Assembly: GCA_009694745.1 (NCBI GenBank)
Contig: SHUF01000025.1
Span: forward strand, 1 to 36,653
Origin: Acidobacteriota bacterium
GTDB lineage: Bacteria; Acidobacteriota; Vicinamibacteria; Vicinamibacterales; SCN-69-37
Length of the DNA: 36,653 nucleotides
Direction of reading: 5' to 3'
The position numbers and the translations under genes were made by a program. The notes beneath the pieces are model-generated. The model was given only the letters and a program-made list of their open reading frames with translations, did no database searches and was not told the origin of the DNA. How positions within the stretch are numbered: position 1 is the stretch's first letter; every line of letters starts with the position of its first letter. Positions 25,714 through 32,941 of this stretch are shown piece after piece.

Positions 25714-26865
25714 ATGCTCTCGGCGATGATTCGCCGGCTGCAATACCTGAGCGCCGCCATGTTCGTGGCGGTCTTTGCGGCAACCCAGGCCTCTCCCGAA
25801 GCGCGGCCGCTCGCGCAGGTCGCGAAGGGCACCGTGGACACGGCCGGCAAGACCGGCGCCGAGTTGTTTGCGTATGCCTGTGCCGCGTGTCATGGACTCG
25901 ATGGCAAGGGGAAAGAGGCCGGTGCCCTCGGCTTCGACGTGCCGACGCCCGATTTCACCGACTGCCAGTTTGCGCCGCGCGAAGCCAATGCCGATTGGGT
26001 CACAGTGGCGCATGAAGGGGGACCGGCCCGCGGGTTCTCCAGCCACATGCCCGCGTTTGGCGGCGCGTTCAGCGAAGCGGACCTCTACAAGATCGTCGGA
26101 CACATCAAGATGTTTTGCGAAGTGCCGGAATGGCCCCGCGGTGAGTTGAACCTGCCGAAGGCGCTGTTTACGGAAAAAGCGTACCCCGAAGATGAATGGG
26201 TCATGACCACGGAGTTCGGGCGGGGGCCCTTCAGTGCTTCGACATCGTTTGTCTACGAGAAGCGGTTCGGTCCACGCAACCAAATCGAGGTCAAGGTCCC
26301 GTTCGCGGCTTCTCGAAGCGGTGGGTCGTGGGTGGGTGGCGCCGGTGACCTGGCACTCGGATTCAAGCGCGCTCTGGCTCACAGCCTGGACCGGGGTTAC
26401 ATCTTCTCGCTGTCCGGCGAGGTGATTCTGCCGACCGGTGACACCGCAGACGGTCTGTCGAAGGATACGACGGTGTTTGAGTCCTTCATGACCTTTGGGA
26501 AATTGCTGCCCTCCGACGGGTTCTTCCAGTTTCAGGGCGGCGTGGAACTGCCGGCCGACAAGCAAAAAGCCGGGCGCGAAGCCTTCTGGCGGGCCGCTGT
26601 GGGCAAGACCTTCACGCAGAACGGCCGGTTCGGCCGCGCCTGGTCTCCGATGGTCGAAGTGCTGGCCGCGCGCGAACTTGAGTCGGGCGCGACGATCGAT
26701 TGGGACATCGTGCCGCAGTTCCAGGTCACCCTGAATACCAGGCAGCACGTGCGGTTGAACATCGGATGGCGTACGCCGCTCACCGGCCGCGGGCACCGCA
26801 GCTCGAGCGTGGTCATGTATTTCCTGTGGGACTGGTTTGATGGGGGATTGCGCGATGGGTGGTAA
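25714..26865 (+). CDS. monoheme cytochrome c fused to a predicted outer-membrane beta-barrel
   Basis: A 383-residue protein in two parts. After a signal peptide (IRRLQYLSAAMFVAVFAA), residues ~45-135 are a class I cytochrome c domain. CAACH at 56-60 binds heme c, and Met112 in SHMPAFGGAFSEADLYKIVGHIK is the expected distal ligand. Residues ~155-383 contain about twelve alternating amphipathic strands (ASTSFVYEKRF, QIEVKVPFAA, AGDLALGFKRAL, YIFSLSGEVILP, TIDWDIVPQFQVTL, HVRLNIGWRT, SVVMYFLWDW), and the chain ends in Trp. This reads as an outer-membrane barrel of the transporter/MetA-like kind. The order (cytochrome then barrel) is that of the Cyc2 iron oxidases, but I see no sequence proof of kinship. 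ATG 25726 is an alternative start. The pentaheme cytochrome gene overlaps its 3' end by 11 bp. Confidence 0.8.
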   Translation: MLSAMIRRLQYLSAAMFVAVFAATQASPEARPLAQVAKGTVDTAGKTGAELFAYACAACHGLDGKGKEAGALGFDVPTPDFTDCQFAPREANADWVTVAHEGGPARGFSSHMPAFGGAFSEADLYKIVGHIKMFCEVPEWPRGELNLPKALFTEKAYPEDEWVMTTEFGRGPFSASTSFVYEKRFGPRNQIEVKVPFAASRSGGSWVGGAGDLALGFKRALAHSLDRGYIFSLSGEVILPTGDTADGLSKDTTVFESFMTFGKLLPSDGFFQFQGGVELPADKQKAGREAFWRAAVGKTFTQNGRFGRAWSPMVEVLAARELESGATIDWDIVPQFQVTLNTRQHVRLNIGWRTPLTGRGHRSSSVVMYFLWDWFDGGLRDGW

Positions 26866-28486
26866 GGCTGCGGCCTGCGCGAGCATCGTCCTGTGGGCGA
26901 CGACGCTGGCGGTGAGTGCGGAAAAGACGTCGTTTTCGAACCCCCACATCACCGCCGCCGGCCTGTTTGTCGCTGCCGACACCTGCAGCGTTTGCCACAA
27001 CAACGTGGTGACGCCGACGGGTGAGGACGTGTCGATCTTTACCGACTGGCGCGCCTCGATGATGGCCAACTCCGCACGCGATCCGTATTGGATGGCCGCA
27101 GTGCGCAGAGAGGTGATGGATCACCCAGCGGCCGCCGCCGACATCGAAAACGAGTGTTCGATCTGCCACATGCCCATGACGACGTTCCCGGAGCGCGCGG
27201 CGGGACGCAAGGGGCGCGTTTTTGATCACCTGCCGCTGGGCCGCCCTGATGATCCGGATGCCGCACTTGCCGCAGACGGTGTGTCCTGCACGGTGTGCCA
27301 CCAGATCCAGCCGGCCGGCCTCGGCACTCCGGCGAGCTTCACAGGCGGATACGTCATCGACGTGGCCGCCGCGCCAGGCACTAGGCGCCTCTTTGGTCCA
27401 TTCCAAATCGATACCGGCCGCACCCGCGTGATGCAGTCCTCGTCGTCATTCGAGCCGGCGCAGTCCACGCACATCCAGCAGTCGGAACTGTGCGCCACGT
27501 GCCACACGCTCTTCACGCACGCGCTGGCGGCCGGCGCCATCGATGTGAAGTTGCCTGAGCAGACGCCGTACCTCGAATGGCAGCAGAGCGCGTACAAAGA
27601 CACGCAGAGCTGCCAGTCGTGCCACATGCCGGTGGTGGCGGGAGAGATCCCGTTGACCCAGGTCCTCGGCCAGCCGCGTGCGGACGTGTCGCGGCACACG
27701 TTTCTGGGCGGCAACTTCTTCATGATGAAGATGCTCAACCGGTATCGTATTGATCTGGGCGTGCGGGCGACACCGCGCGAAATGGATGCGGCCGTGACGC
27801 GCACCGTGAGGCACCTGCAGGAAGACACCGCGCGCGTATCGGTGACGCGGGCTGAACGTACTTCCGCCGGCCTGTCGATTGATGTGGACGTGCAGAACCT
27901 GGCGGGACACAAGTTGCCGACGGCCTATCCCTCACGGCGAGCCTGGCTCCATATTGTGGTGAAGGAAGCCGGCGGCCGGGTGGTCTTCGAGTCGGGCGCC
28001 TTTTCGCCCGATGGCCGCATTGCCGGTAATGACAACGATGCCGATGCGACAAAGTTTGAGCCGCACTACGCCGAAATCACCCAGGCCGATCAGGTGCAGG
28101 TGTATGAGTCGGTGATGGTGGACCCGGCGGGTCGTGTGACCACCGGGCTGCTGTCTGGCGCGCGTTACGTGAAGGACAATCGCCTGCTGCCTCGCGGGAT
28201 GAACAAGACGACAGCGACGGCTGATGTGGCCGTCCATGGTGCCGCCGCGACGGATACCGACTTCGGGGATGGTCGCGATCGCGTGACCTATCGCGTAGCT
28301 CTGGACAACGTGCAGGGGCCGCTGACCGTCACCGCCGAGCTGTGGTACCAGCCCATCGGGTATCGCTGGGCCGTGAACTTCCGCAACTACGACGCGCCAG
28401 AACCGAAGCGATTCGTTGGCTACTGGGATTCGATGGCCAGCGAGTCCGCAATCGCGCTGGCCCGCGGCTCGGCCGCGGTCAGATAG
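26855..28486 (+). CDS. pentaheme c-type cytochrome
   Basis: A 543-residue exported protein with five CxxCH heme sites, all in the first half: CSVCH 44-48, CSICH 101-105, CTVCH 145-149, CATCH 213-217 and CQSCH 253-257. The N-terminus MGGKAAACASIVLWATTLAVSA is a signal peptide. From about residue 330 on comes a beta-sandwich-like domain with AGHKLPTAYPSRRAWLHIVV and VVFESGAFSPDGRIAGND, a segment recurring in cytochrome c554-like multiheme proteins. ATG 26855 has GGGGGA eight bases upstream and overlaps the cytochrome-barrel gene by 11 bp; TTG 26837 or ATG 26840 would overlap more. The overlap suggests that the two products work together, with electrons passing between this periplasmic or surface protein and the membrane-bound monoheme partner. 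The donor and acceptor are unknown. Confidence 0.9.
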   Translation: MGGKAAACASIVLWATTLAVSAEKTSFSNPHITAAGLFVAADTCSVCHNNVVTPTGEDVSIFTDWRASMMANSARDPYWMAAVRREVMDHPAAAADIENECSICHMPMTTFPERAAGRKGRVFDHLPLGRPDDPDAALAADGVSCTVCHQIQPAGLGTPASFTGGYVIDVAAAPGTRRLFGPFQIDTGRTRVMQSSSSFEPAQSTHIQQSELCATCHTLFTHALAAGAIDVKLPEQTPYLEWQQSAYKDTQSCQSCHMPVVAGEIPLTQVLGQPRADVSRHTFLGGNFFMMKMLNRYRIDLGVRATPREMDAAVTRTVRHLQEDTARVSVTRAERTSAGLSIDVDVQNLAGHKLPTAYPSRRAWLHIVVKEAGGRVVFESGAFSPDGRIAGNDNDADATKFEPHYAEITQADQVQVYESVMVDPAGRVTTGLLSGARYVKDNRLLPRGMNKTTATADVAVHGAAATDTDFGDGRDRVTYRVALDNVQGPLTVTAELWYQPIGYRWAVNFRNYDAPEPKRFVGYWDSMASESAIALARGSAAVR

Positions 28487-28513
28487 TCCAGAGTCCAGAG
28501 TCCAGAGTCCAGG
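28486..28513. repeat. 7-bp tandem repeat, four units
   Basis: GTCCAGA is repeated three times and followed by GTCCAGG (28486-28513). The array starts with the last base of the pentaheme gene's TAG stop and ends 36 bp before the M28 peptidase start. The same 7-mer appears five times inside the aceF coding region at 35913-35947. Confidence 0.9.
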
Positions 28514-28549
28514 GTTGGACGTGGGTGTTTGCGGTAGACTTGCCCTGCC

Positions 28550-29923
28550 ATGAAACATACCCTGTTGACCTTTGCTGCCGTCGGCGTAATGGCGACTGGC
28601 GCGTCTGTGTTCACCAGTTCCGCACCAGAGCCACAGGGCGTCGGGCAGGCTCAAACGGGTAGCGCGGCCCCTTCGGCAGGCTCAGGGCAAGGCCAAGCGG
28701 CACCGGATCCGACCCGCGAACTCGTGGGGCACCTCGAACTCGAGCGGTACAAAGCCACGCTCAAGGGACTGGCGCAGTTCGGCGACCGCCAGCAGGGCAC
28801 CAAGCGCAATCGCGACGCTGTCGATTGGATCGAGGCGCAGCTCAAGAGTTACGGCTGCACCAACACAGAGCGCATTACGTACACTTACGCGCCCGCGGCC
28901 CGTGGCGGCGATGGTGGGCAGGCCGGACGGGCGGCTGGAGGAGGGCAGGCCGCCGGCGCGGGGCAGAGCGCCGCTCGCCAGGGTGGACAGGGAGGCGGCC
29001 GAGGTTCTGCCGCGACGCCGCCGGTGCCCGGTTCCCCCGAGTGGGTGCGTCGAGGGCAGGCCGGTGGGTCCACCTACTACGGCTATCGCGGCCGAACCGG
29101 CGTGAACAACAACCTTGAGTCGCAGCCAAATGAAGCGCTGCGCGCCTTGAACGCGGAACCCAGTGTTCCCGGCGAGCGCCAGCAGGTCTTCTGCACGAAG
29201 ATCGGCACCACGCGTCCGCAGGAGATGTACATCATCGGCGCCCACATGGATGGGCTGGGTAAAGGCGAAGCCGTCAATGACGACGGCTCGGGGACGGCGC
29301 TGGTGATGGAAATTGCGCGCATCCTGCACATGCCTGGTGTGACGAGCGATGTATCCATCCGCCTCGCGCTCTGGAACAACGAAGAGAGCGGCCTCAACGG
29401 CGCGCGGGCGTACGTCGAGCAGCGCGAGAAGTTGCAGGGCATTGAGAGCCCGGCCGGGTCAGGCAAGTATCCGGAGCCGAAGTGGCTCGGCATGATCCAG
29501 CACGACATGATGATGTGGGACCACGGGATGCCGCGCGCCGACGGCACCCTCAACCCCGAGCAGCGCCCCGAGGCCGATGTGAACATCGAGTTCCAGTCGA
29601 ACTCGAAGATGGTGGACCAGTCGATGAAACTGGCGTTTGCGCTCAAGGCGGCCGCTGACGCCTACACGACGCACTATCCCGCGACGGTGGGGCCGCACAT
29701 GACCAACACCGATTCCACGCCGTTCATGGATCTGGTGCCGGCGATTAGCTTGCGCGAGAACGAGCGCGGCATGCAGACGGGCTCCGGCTGGAACCCCCAC
29801 TGGCACCAGCCAACGGACTTGTTCTCGACGTTCTCCGACAAGGACTTCCTGCTCGGTCTCAACGCCGCGCAGGTGACCTTGTCGGGCGTTGCGCGGCTGG
29901 CGGGAGTCAAGACCATCAAATAG
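28550..29923 (+). CDS. exported M28 family metallopeptidase
   Basis: A 457-residue zinc aminopeptidase-like protein. The signal peptide MKHTLLTFAAVGVMATGASVF is followed by a Gly/Ala/Gln-rich linker. The di-zinc centre is visible: His232 and Asp234 in GAHMDG, Asp244 in VNDDGSGTA, Glu278-Glu279 in LWNNEESG, Asp319 in IQHDM, and a late His in WNPHWHQPTDLF. A second low-complexity run, about residues 117-152, is almost entirely Gly, Ala, Gln and Arg and separates the N-terminal helix from the catalytic domain. M28 enzymes remove N-terminal amino acids or process peptides outside the cell. It lies downstream of the cytochromes but 63 bp away across a tandem repeat, so it is probably separate. Along with the S9 and M49-like genes it makes a third exported peptidase in the window. 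Confidence 0.93.
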   Translation: MKHTLLTFAAVGVMATGASVFTSSAPEPQGVGQAQTGSAAPSAGSGQGQAAPDPTRELVGHLELERYKATLKGLAQFGDRQQGTKRNRDAVDWIEAQLKSYGCTNTERITYTYAPAARGGDGGQAGRAAGGGQAAGAGQSAARQGGQGGGRGSAATPPVPGSPEWVRRGQAGGSTYYGYRGRTGVNNNLESQPNEALRALNAEPSVPGERQQVFCTKIGTTRPQEMYIIGAHMDGLGKGEAVNDDGSGTALVMEIARILHMPGVTSDVSIRLALWNNEESGLNGARAYVEQREKLQGIESPAGSGKYPEPKWLGMIQHDMMMWDHGMPRADGTLNPEQRPEADVNIEFQSNSKMVDQSMKLAFALKAAADAYTTHYPATVGPHMTNTDSTPFMDLVPAISLRENERGMQTGSGWNPHWHQPTDLFSTFSDKDFLLGLNAAQVTLSGVARLAGVKTIK

Positions 29924-29926
29924 CGT

Positions 29927-30051
29927 CACGACGGATCACAGGAGACGCCGAGGCGCCGAGGCTCTTCTTTCTTCACGACGGATCACACAGAGACACAAGG
30001 GTTCTTTCCCCCAGGAACTCTGCGTCTCAGCGCCTCCTGTGATCCGTCGTG
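29927..30051. repeat. palindromic repeat, copy C (18-bp perfect arms)
   Basis: CACGACGGATCACAGGAG (29927-29944) and CTCCTGTGATCCGTCGTG (30034-30051) are perfect inverted repeats. A third partial copy, CACGACGGATCACA, lies inside at 29974-29987 in direct orientation to the left arm. The right arm forms the last codons and the stop region of the decayed AlkZ-related frame. A related but weaker palindrome occurs at 30861-30972, so the pair flanks the decayed locus. Confidence 0.87.
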
Positions 30052-30476
30052 GGGGCAGGGTTTTTGGTCTGGTAGACGCCTGTGGCAAGCATCGTTGCGA
30101 ACTCTTGGGCGACGAGCGCGCGGTTCCCCAACCCGGCGTCCGCACGCGAGAGGCCGGTCACCCGCGCCAGTTCGCCGCGCGTCGTCATGCCCGCTGCCTG
30201 CAGGAACGCCAGGGCGATGTCACGGAGGGCGGTCTCTTTGGGCATGGGCTGCGTCAACTGGTCTGGAAAGCGCCCGATCGCCAAGGTCCAGATGTACGTG
30301 AACTTCGGCCGGTACACCACCTCGCTTGGCACCACGAGCATGGCCGCCTGCAGTTCGTCCAACGCCTTTTGAAACGACGGCCGGTCGGGCACGCCTGACT
30401 CCTGCCGCAAATCAATCGAACTCATCTCCCATCGCGACCGCCAGCTCCGACCAGAGCCGAACACCCATGACCGCAA
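30027..30476 (-). pseudogene. remnant of an AlkZ-related (YcaQ-like) protein, C-terminal half
   Basis: On the minus strand a frame reads [37 protein letters not shown] and [11 protein letters not shown]-like helices, then [13 protein letters not shown]. This is the pattern of the C-terminal half of AlkZ-related winged-helix proteins (crosslink-repair glycosylase YcaQ relatives), where 'AL.ELQ..M.VV' and 'Y.W.L...RFP' recur. The N-terminal half is missing; upstream the frame runs into alpha/beta-hydrolase DNA. The last residues (TTDHRRR and stop) are encoded by palindrome C, so the 3' end has been overwritten. I read this as a gene fragment, not a small gene. The family assignment is from memory of the motif pattern and should be confirmed by a profile search. 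Confidence 0.6.
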
Positions 30477-30862
30477 AGAATGCCGGCGCCGCCAGCAGGG
30501 GATGGCGCGCGCCCCACCGGTGTGAGGGTTTCAGGTGCCAGCCTGGCCCTGGGGCAGACACCAGCACGAGCGCCTCTGTGCGCTCCGGCCGACGCGCAGC
30601 GAAACGAAGCGCAACTCGGCCGCCGAACGACACGCCGCAAATGGCCGCCCGCGCGAGGCCACGTTCGTCGAGTGCGTGCGATCTGATCGGCGAGAGCATC
30701 CAGCCCGCCCTGTTCATCACTCAAGGAAAACGTGATGACCCGGTGTGACCGTGCGAGCGCATCGACCGCTGGCTCCAGGTACTCCCAGCCCCCCTGGAGG
30801 CTGGGCACCAATACAATCGGGTTCCCACGCCCCCGGTCTACGACCGTCACGCTGTTGACCAC
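30412..30862 (-). pseudogene. alpha/beta hydrolase remnant with frameshift and lost C-terminus
   Basis: From GTG 30862 a minus-strand frame reads MVNSVTVVDRGRGNPIVLVPSLQGGWEYLEPAVDAL and then VITFSLSDEQGGLDALADQI, a normal alpha/beta-hydrolase N-terminus. Near 30676-30690 the match moves to another frame: HALDERGLARAAICGVSFGG, with the nucleophile Ser in GVSFGG, then RPERTEALVLVSAPGPG. A +1 insertion or a 2-bp deletion explains the shift. The second frame ends at TGA 30412-30414, well before the Asp and His of the triad, at the junction with the AlkZ-related remnant. The gene is therefore broken twice, by the frameshift and by the missing 3' half, most simply by a deletion that joined it to the neighbour. 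The 5' end touches palindrome D. Confidence 0.75.
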
Positions 30863-30972
30863 TGATCACGCAGGATCACAGGTGGCACGGAGTCTGGGAG
30901 TTACTTCTACTTTCTTTTCTTCCAAGAACAAATCTTCTGCGCCACGCTTACTCCCTGTAATCCGTCGTAGGG
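30861..30972. repeat. palindromic repeat, copy D (diverged relative of copy C)
   Basis: The right part reads TACTCCCTGTAATCCGTCGTA (30949-30969 minus the ends), resembling the right arm of copy C (CTCCTGTGATCCGTCGTG). The left part has GCAGGATCACAGGTGGCACGG at about 30870-30890, which resembles the opposite arm. The centre is T/C-rich. The similarity is imperfect, and the pairing of arms is weaker than in copy C. This gap (30863-30983) has no other content that I can name. Confidence 0.55.
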
Positions 30973-30983
30973 GCCTCTGCGCA

Positions 30984-32666
30984 TTACTTGACAGCGGTGA
31001 ACCGGGGCTCGATGTCCACCGGCACGCCTTTCAACTTGTCGAGCACGGCCTGCACCTGCGGGCGCACCACCACCATCTTCTTCAGCATCTCCTGCGCCGC
31101 CGCATAGTCGCCCTTCGCCTGCATCGTCATGATGTCGCGCGTGAGGTCCGCCACCGCCTGGCGGATCTTGGAGTCCACCACGGAGAACGTGCCGTCGGCG
31201 TTCACGATCACCGCGCCCTGGTCGAGCAGGTAGTTGAGCTGGAGGATCTGGCCGCGGCCGTGCGCCGACGTCAACCCGAATCGAATCGAGCGGAACGAAG
31301 ACGCCACAAACGTCGTGTACATCGTGCGAGCGATGTCCGCCGAAATAGTGCCCTTCTCAGTCAGCTGCGCAAGCGCCCAGAGGCCGGAGATGTCGGCCTT
31401 GGCTTCTTCCAGCGCCGAATACGTGTCCTTGAGTGCTTCGCGCACCGGCGTATTCGTGCCGTGCACCACGTGCGGCCCAAGGCCATGCATCAGCTCGTGC
31501 ATGAGGATGTGCGTGAAGAAGGCGTCGAACTTCACGTTGGGCCTGTCAGCGGGCGCCATTGCGACCTGGGCGATCGGCGTCAAGGCGTACTTGAACTTCG
31601 CTTCTTGGGTATTTTTGAGCATCACGCGCTTGGACCCTTTTTCGCGGATGACGCGGTCGTCGTTCGGCAGGTTGAACGCGGCCGTTTGCACACCGCGATT
31701 GCCGTCGCCGCCACTGAAGACGACGTTCACCACACGCATCGGCGCCATGGCGCCAATCTTCGGCGTGCGGTACTTCGCGTCGATGGGGAGCGCGTCCTCC
31801 AGCCCCTGGAGTTGGCCACCGAAAACATCCAGTTTCTTCGTCTCCACGTCATCGCGCACGGTGATGAAGGCCTCGAAGGCTGCCTTGTAGCCGAACCAGC
31901 CGTCCTCATACGTTTCGTAGGGCCCAATGGTGGGCTCGATAGATGCGTCGAGTTCCATCCAGGCCACGTCCGAGGCGTAGTAGTTGTTGGACTTGAACGC
32001 GTCGGCGCGCAGTTCAAGGAACCGCCTGAGGGTGGGCTGGGTCGTGAGTGAGGCGGCTTTGCGGAGTAAGGCGCCCGCTGCGGTCAAGCTATTCTGGTAT
32101 TCCACGCTATACGGCACGGCCATGAGCGCACCTGATGCGTTGCGTCGAATCGTGCTGAAGAACCCGACAGCCAGATCACGGTCGGCGCCGCGCAGGGTGT
32201 TGAGCCACGTTTCCACTTCTTCTTTCGTGGCGTCGGCGGGGTAGAAGTTGGCCTGATCGGGTTTGGGGCCCACTTCGGGCACGAACGGTGCGTCTTCGTC
32301 GAGTCGCGACCACGGGCCCTTATTGATCAGGAAGTAATGCAGCAGCTTCTGGCCTTCGGGAGACCGGTCGGCGGCCAGGCGCACCAGGGTGCTGGCGTTG
32401 CCCGACCATGCCTGCTCCAGGAACAGGCCATCGATGAGCCGGGCCGCCTCCACCATCGCGTTGACCGCGTCGCGCTCGTTCGGCGGCAGCGGCGACAGGT
32501 CCACGCCGATGTCTACGGGCGCGAAGCGGGCAATCTGGGCATCGAGAGGCGAGGCGGTCACGGCAGGCTCCGGTGTAGGCGGGGCTTCGGCGGTGCAGGC
32601 CGTGCCCAGGGTGAATGTGACAGGAATGAAAACAAGCAGCGCTGAGGCCTTCTGCGTCAGGGTCAT
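30984..32666 (-). CDS. M49-like (dipeptidyl-peptidase III-related) zinc metallopeptidase
   Basis: A 560-residue exported protein from ATG 32666. The N-terminus MTLTQKASALLVFIPVTFTL runs to a Cys (GTAC), which could be a lipoprotein attachment site, although the lipobox is not canonical. The zinc site is HELMHGLGPH at 390-399, with the third ligand in LEEAKADISGLWAL near 420. That EEAKAD..GLWAL segment is diagnostic of the DPP III/M49 group and of the M49-like domain fused to some Nudix proteins. Classical DPP III has HEXXGH, whereas here the spacing is HExxH followed by GLGPH. It would cleave short peptides in the periplasm or at the surface. A T/E/P-rich linker (AEAPPTPEPAVTA) follows the Cys. 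The gene is divergent from aceE, with the inverted-repeat element between them. Confidence 0.87.
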   Translation of the reverse strand: MTLTQKASALLVFIPVTFTLGTACTAEAPPTPEPAVTASPLDAQIARFAPVDIGVDLSPLPPNERDAVNAMVEAARLIDGLFLEQAWSGNASTLVRLAADRSPEGQKLLHYFLINKGPWSRLDEDAPFVPEVGPKPDQANFYPADATKEEVETWLNTLRGADRDLAVGFFSTIRRNASGALMAVPYSVEYQNSLTAAGALLRKAASLTTQPTLRRFLELRADAFKSNNYYASDVAWMELDASIEPTIGPYETYEDGWFGYKAAFEAFITVRDDVETKKLDVFGGQLQGLEDALPIDAKYRTPKIGAMAPMRVVNVVFSGGDGNRGVQTAAFNLPNDDRVIREKGSKRVMLKNTQEAKFKYALTPIAQVAMAPADRPNVKFDAFFTHILMHELMHGLGPHVVHGTNTPVREALKDTYSALEEAKADISGLWALAQLTEKGTISADIARTMYTTFVASSFRSIRFGLTSAHGRGQILQLNYLLDQGAVIVNADGTFSVVDSKIRQAVADLTRDIMTMQAKGDYAAAQEMLKKMVVVRPQVQAVLDKLKGVPVDIEPRFTAVK

Positions 32667-32682
32667 GTGCCTAATTTGGCAC
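32667..32682. promoter_or_regulatory. palindrome directly abutting the M49-like start codon
   Basis: GTGCC and GGCAC arms with a 6-base spacer (GTGCCTAATTTGGCAC, 32667-32682) end exactly at the ATG of the minus-strand gene. They cover the position where its ribosome binding site should be; the only candidate is AGG within the palindrome. It could be an operator or a translation-controlling hairpin, but a chance palindrome cannot be excluded. Confidence 0.35.
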
Positions 32683-32728
32683 ACATCTGCATGACGCCGC
32701 CATGACAGGGGCCGGTCCGCGGGGCCTT

Positions 32729-32756
32729 TTGCCTCGGTGCGGGTGGAGAGTACAAT
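32729..32756 (+). promoter_or_regulatory. candidate sigma-70 promoter upstream of the aceE-proximal element
   Basis: TTGCCT (32729-32734) and TACAAT (32751-32756) are 16 bp apart, with the -10 matching 5 of 6 and the -35 only 3 of 6. Transcription would begin near 32763, exactly at the left edge of the inverted-repeat element, so the whole element would be in the aceE leader RNA. This is a pattern match only. Confidence 0.35.
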
Positions 32757-32762
32757 GGTGAG

Positions 32763-32928
32763 CTTAGGGCCCGTAAGGAAATAACTGACGCATTCTGGCT
32801 GCCGAGGCAGCCCGCCCCGCGGCGTTGCTCGTCGGTCGAATACACTGGGTATTCTCCCTCCCCGCGCCTGGCAGGATCGGGCGCCTCGGCACCCAGAATT
32901 GCGCCAGTTATTTCCTTACGGGCCCTTA
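32763..32928. mobile_element. MITE-like element with ~45-bp terminal inverted repeats
   Basis: The left arm 32764-32808 begins TTAGGGCCCGTAAGGAAATA, and the right arm 32883-32928 ends with the reverse complement. The arms pair at 42 of 45 positions with one 1-nt bulge, around a ~74-bp centre with no coding capacity. CTTA occurs on both flanks (32763-32766 and 32925-32928) in direct orientation, compatible with a short target-site duplication. With long terminal repeats, small size and no transposase, it looks like a non-autonomous miniature transposable element. It sits between the divergent M49-like gene and aceE, and its right edge overlaps the AGGA (32928-32931) that may serve as the aceE ribosome binding site. 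Confidence 0.8.
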
Positions 32929-32941
32929 GGACAAACGAGAG

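Noticed and set aside
25597-27069. A 490-codon minus-strand frame across the cytochrome genes
   Set aside because: The plus strand here encodes heme-binding CxxCH sites and a signal peptide. The antisense product lacks any motif.
32820-32860. A promoter inside the inverted-repeat element (TTGCTC and TATTCT)
   Set aside because: The spacer is 19 bp and both boxes are poor, so it was not listed as a feature.
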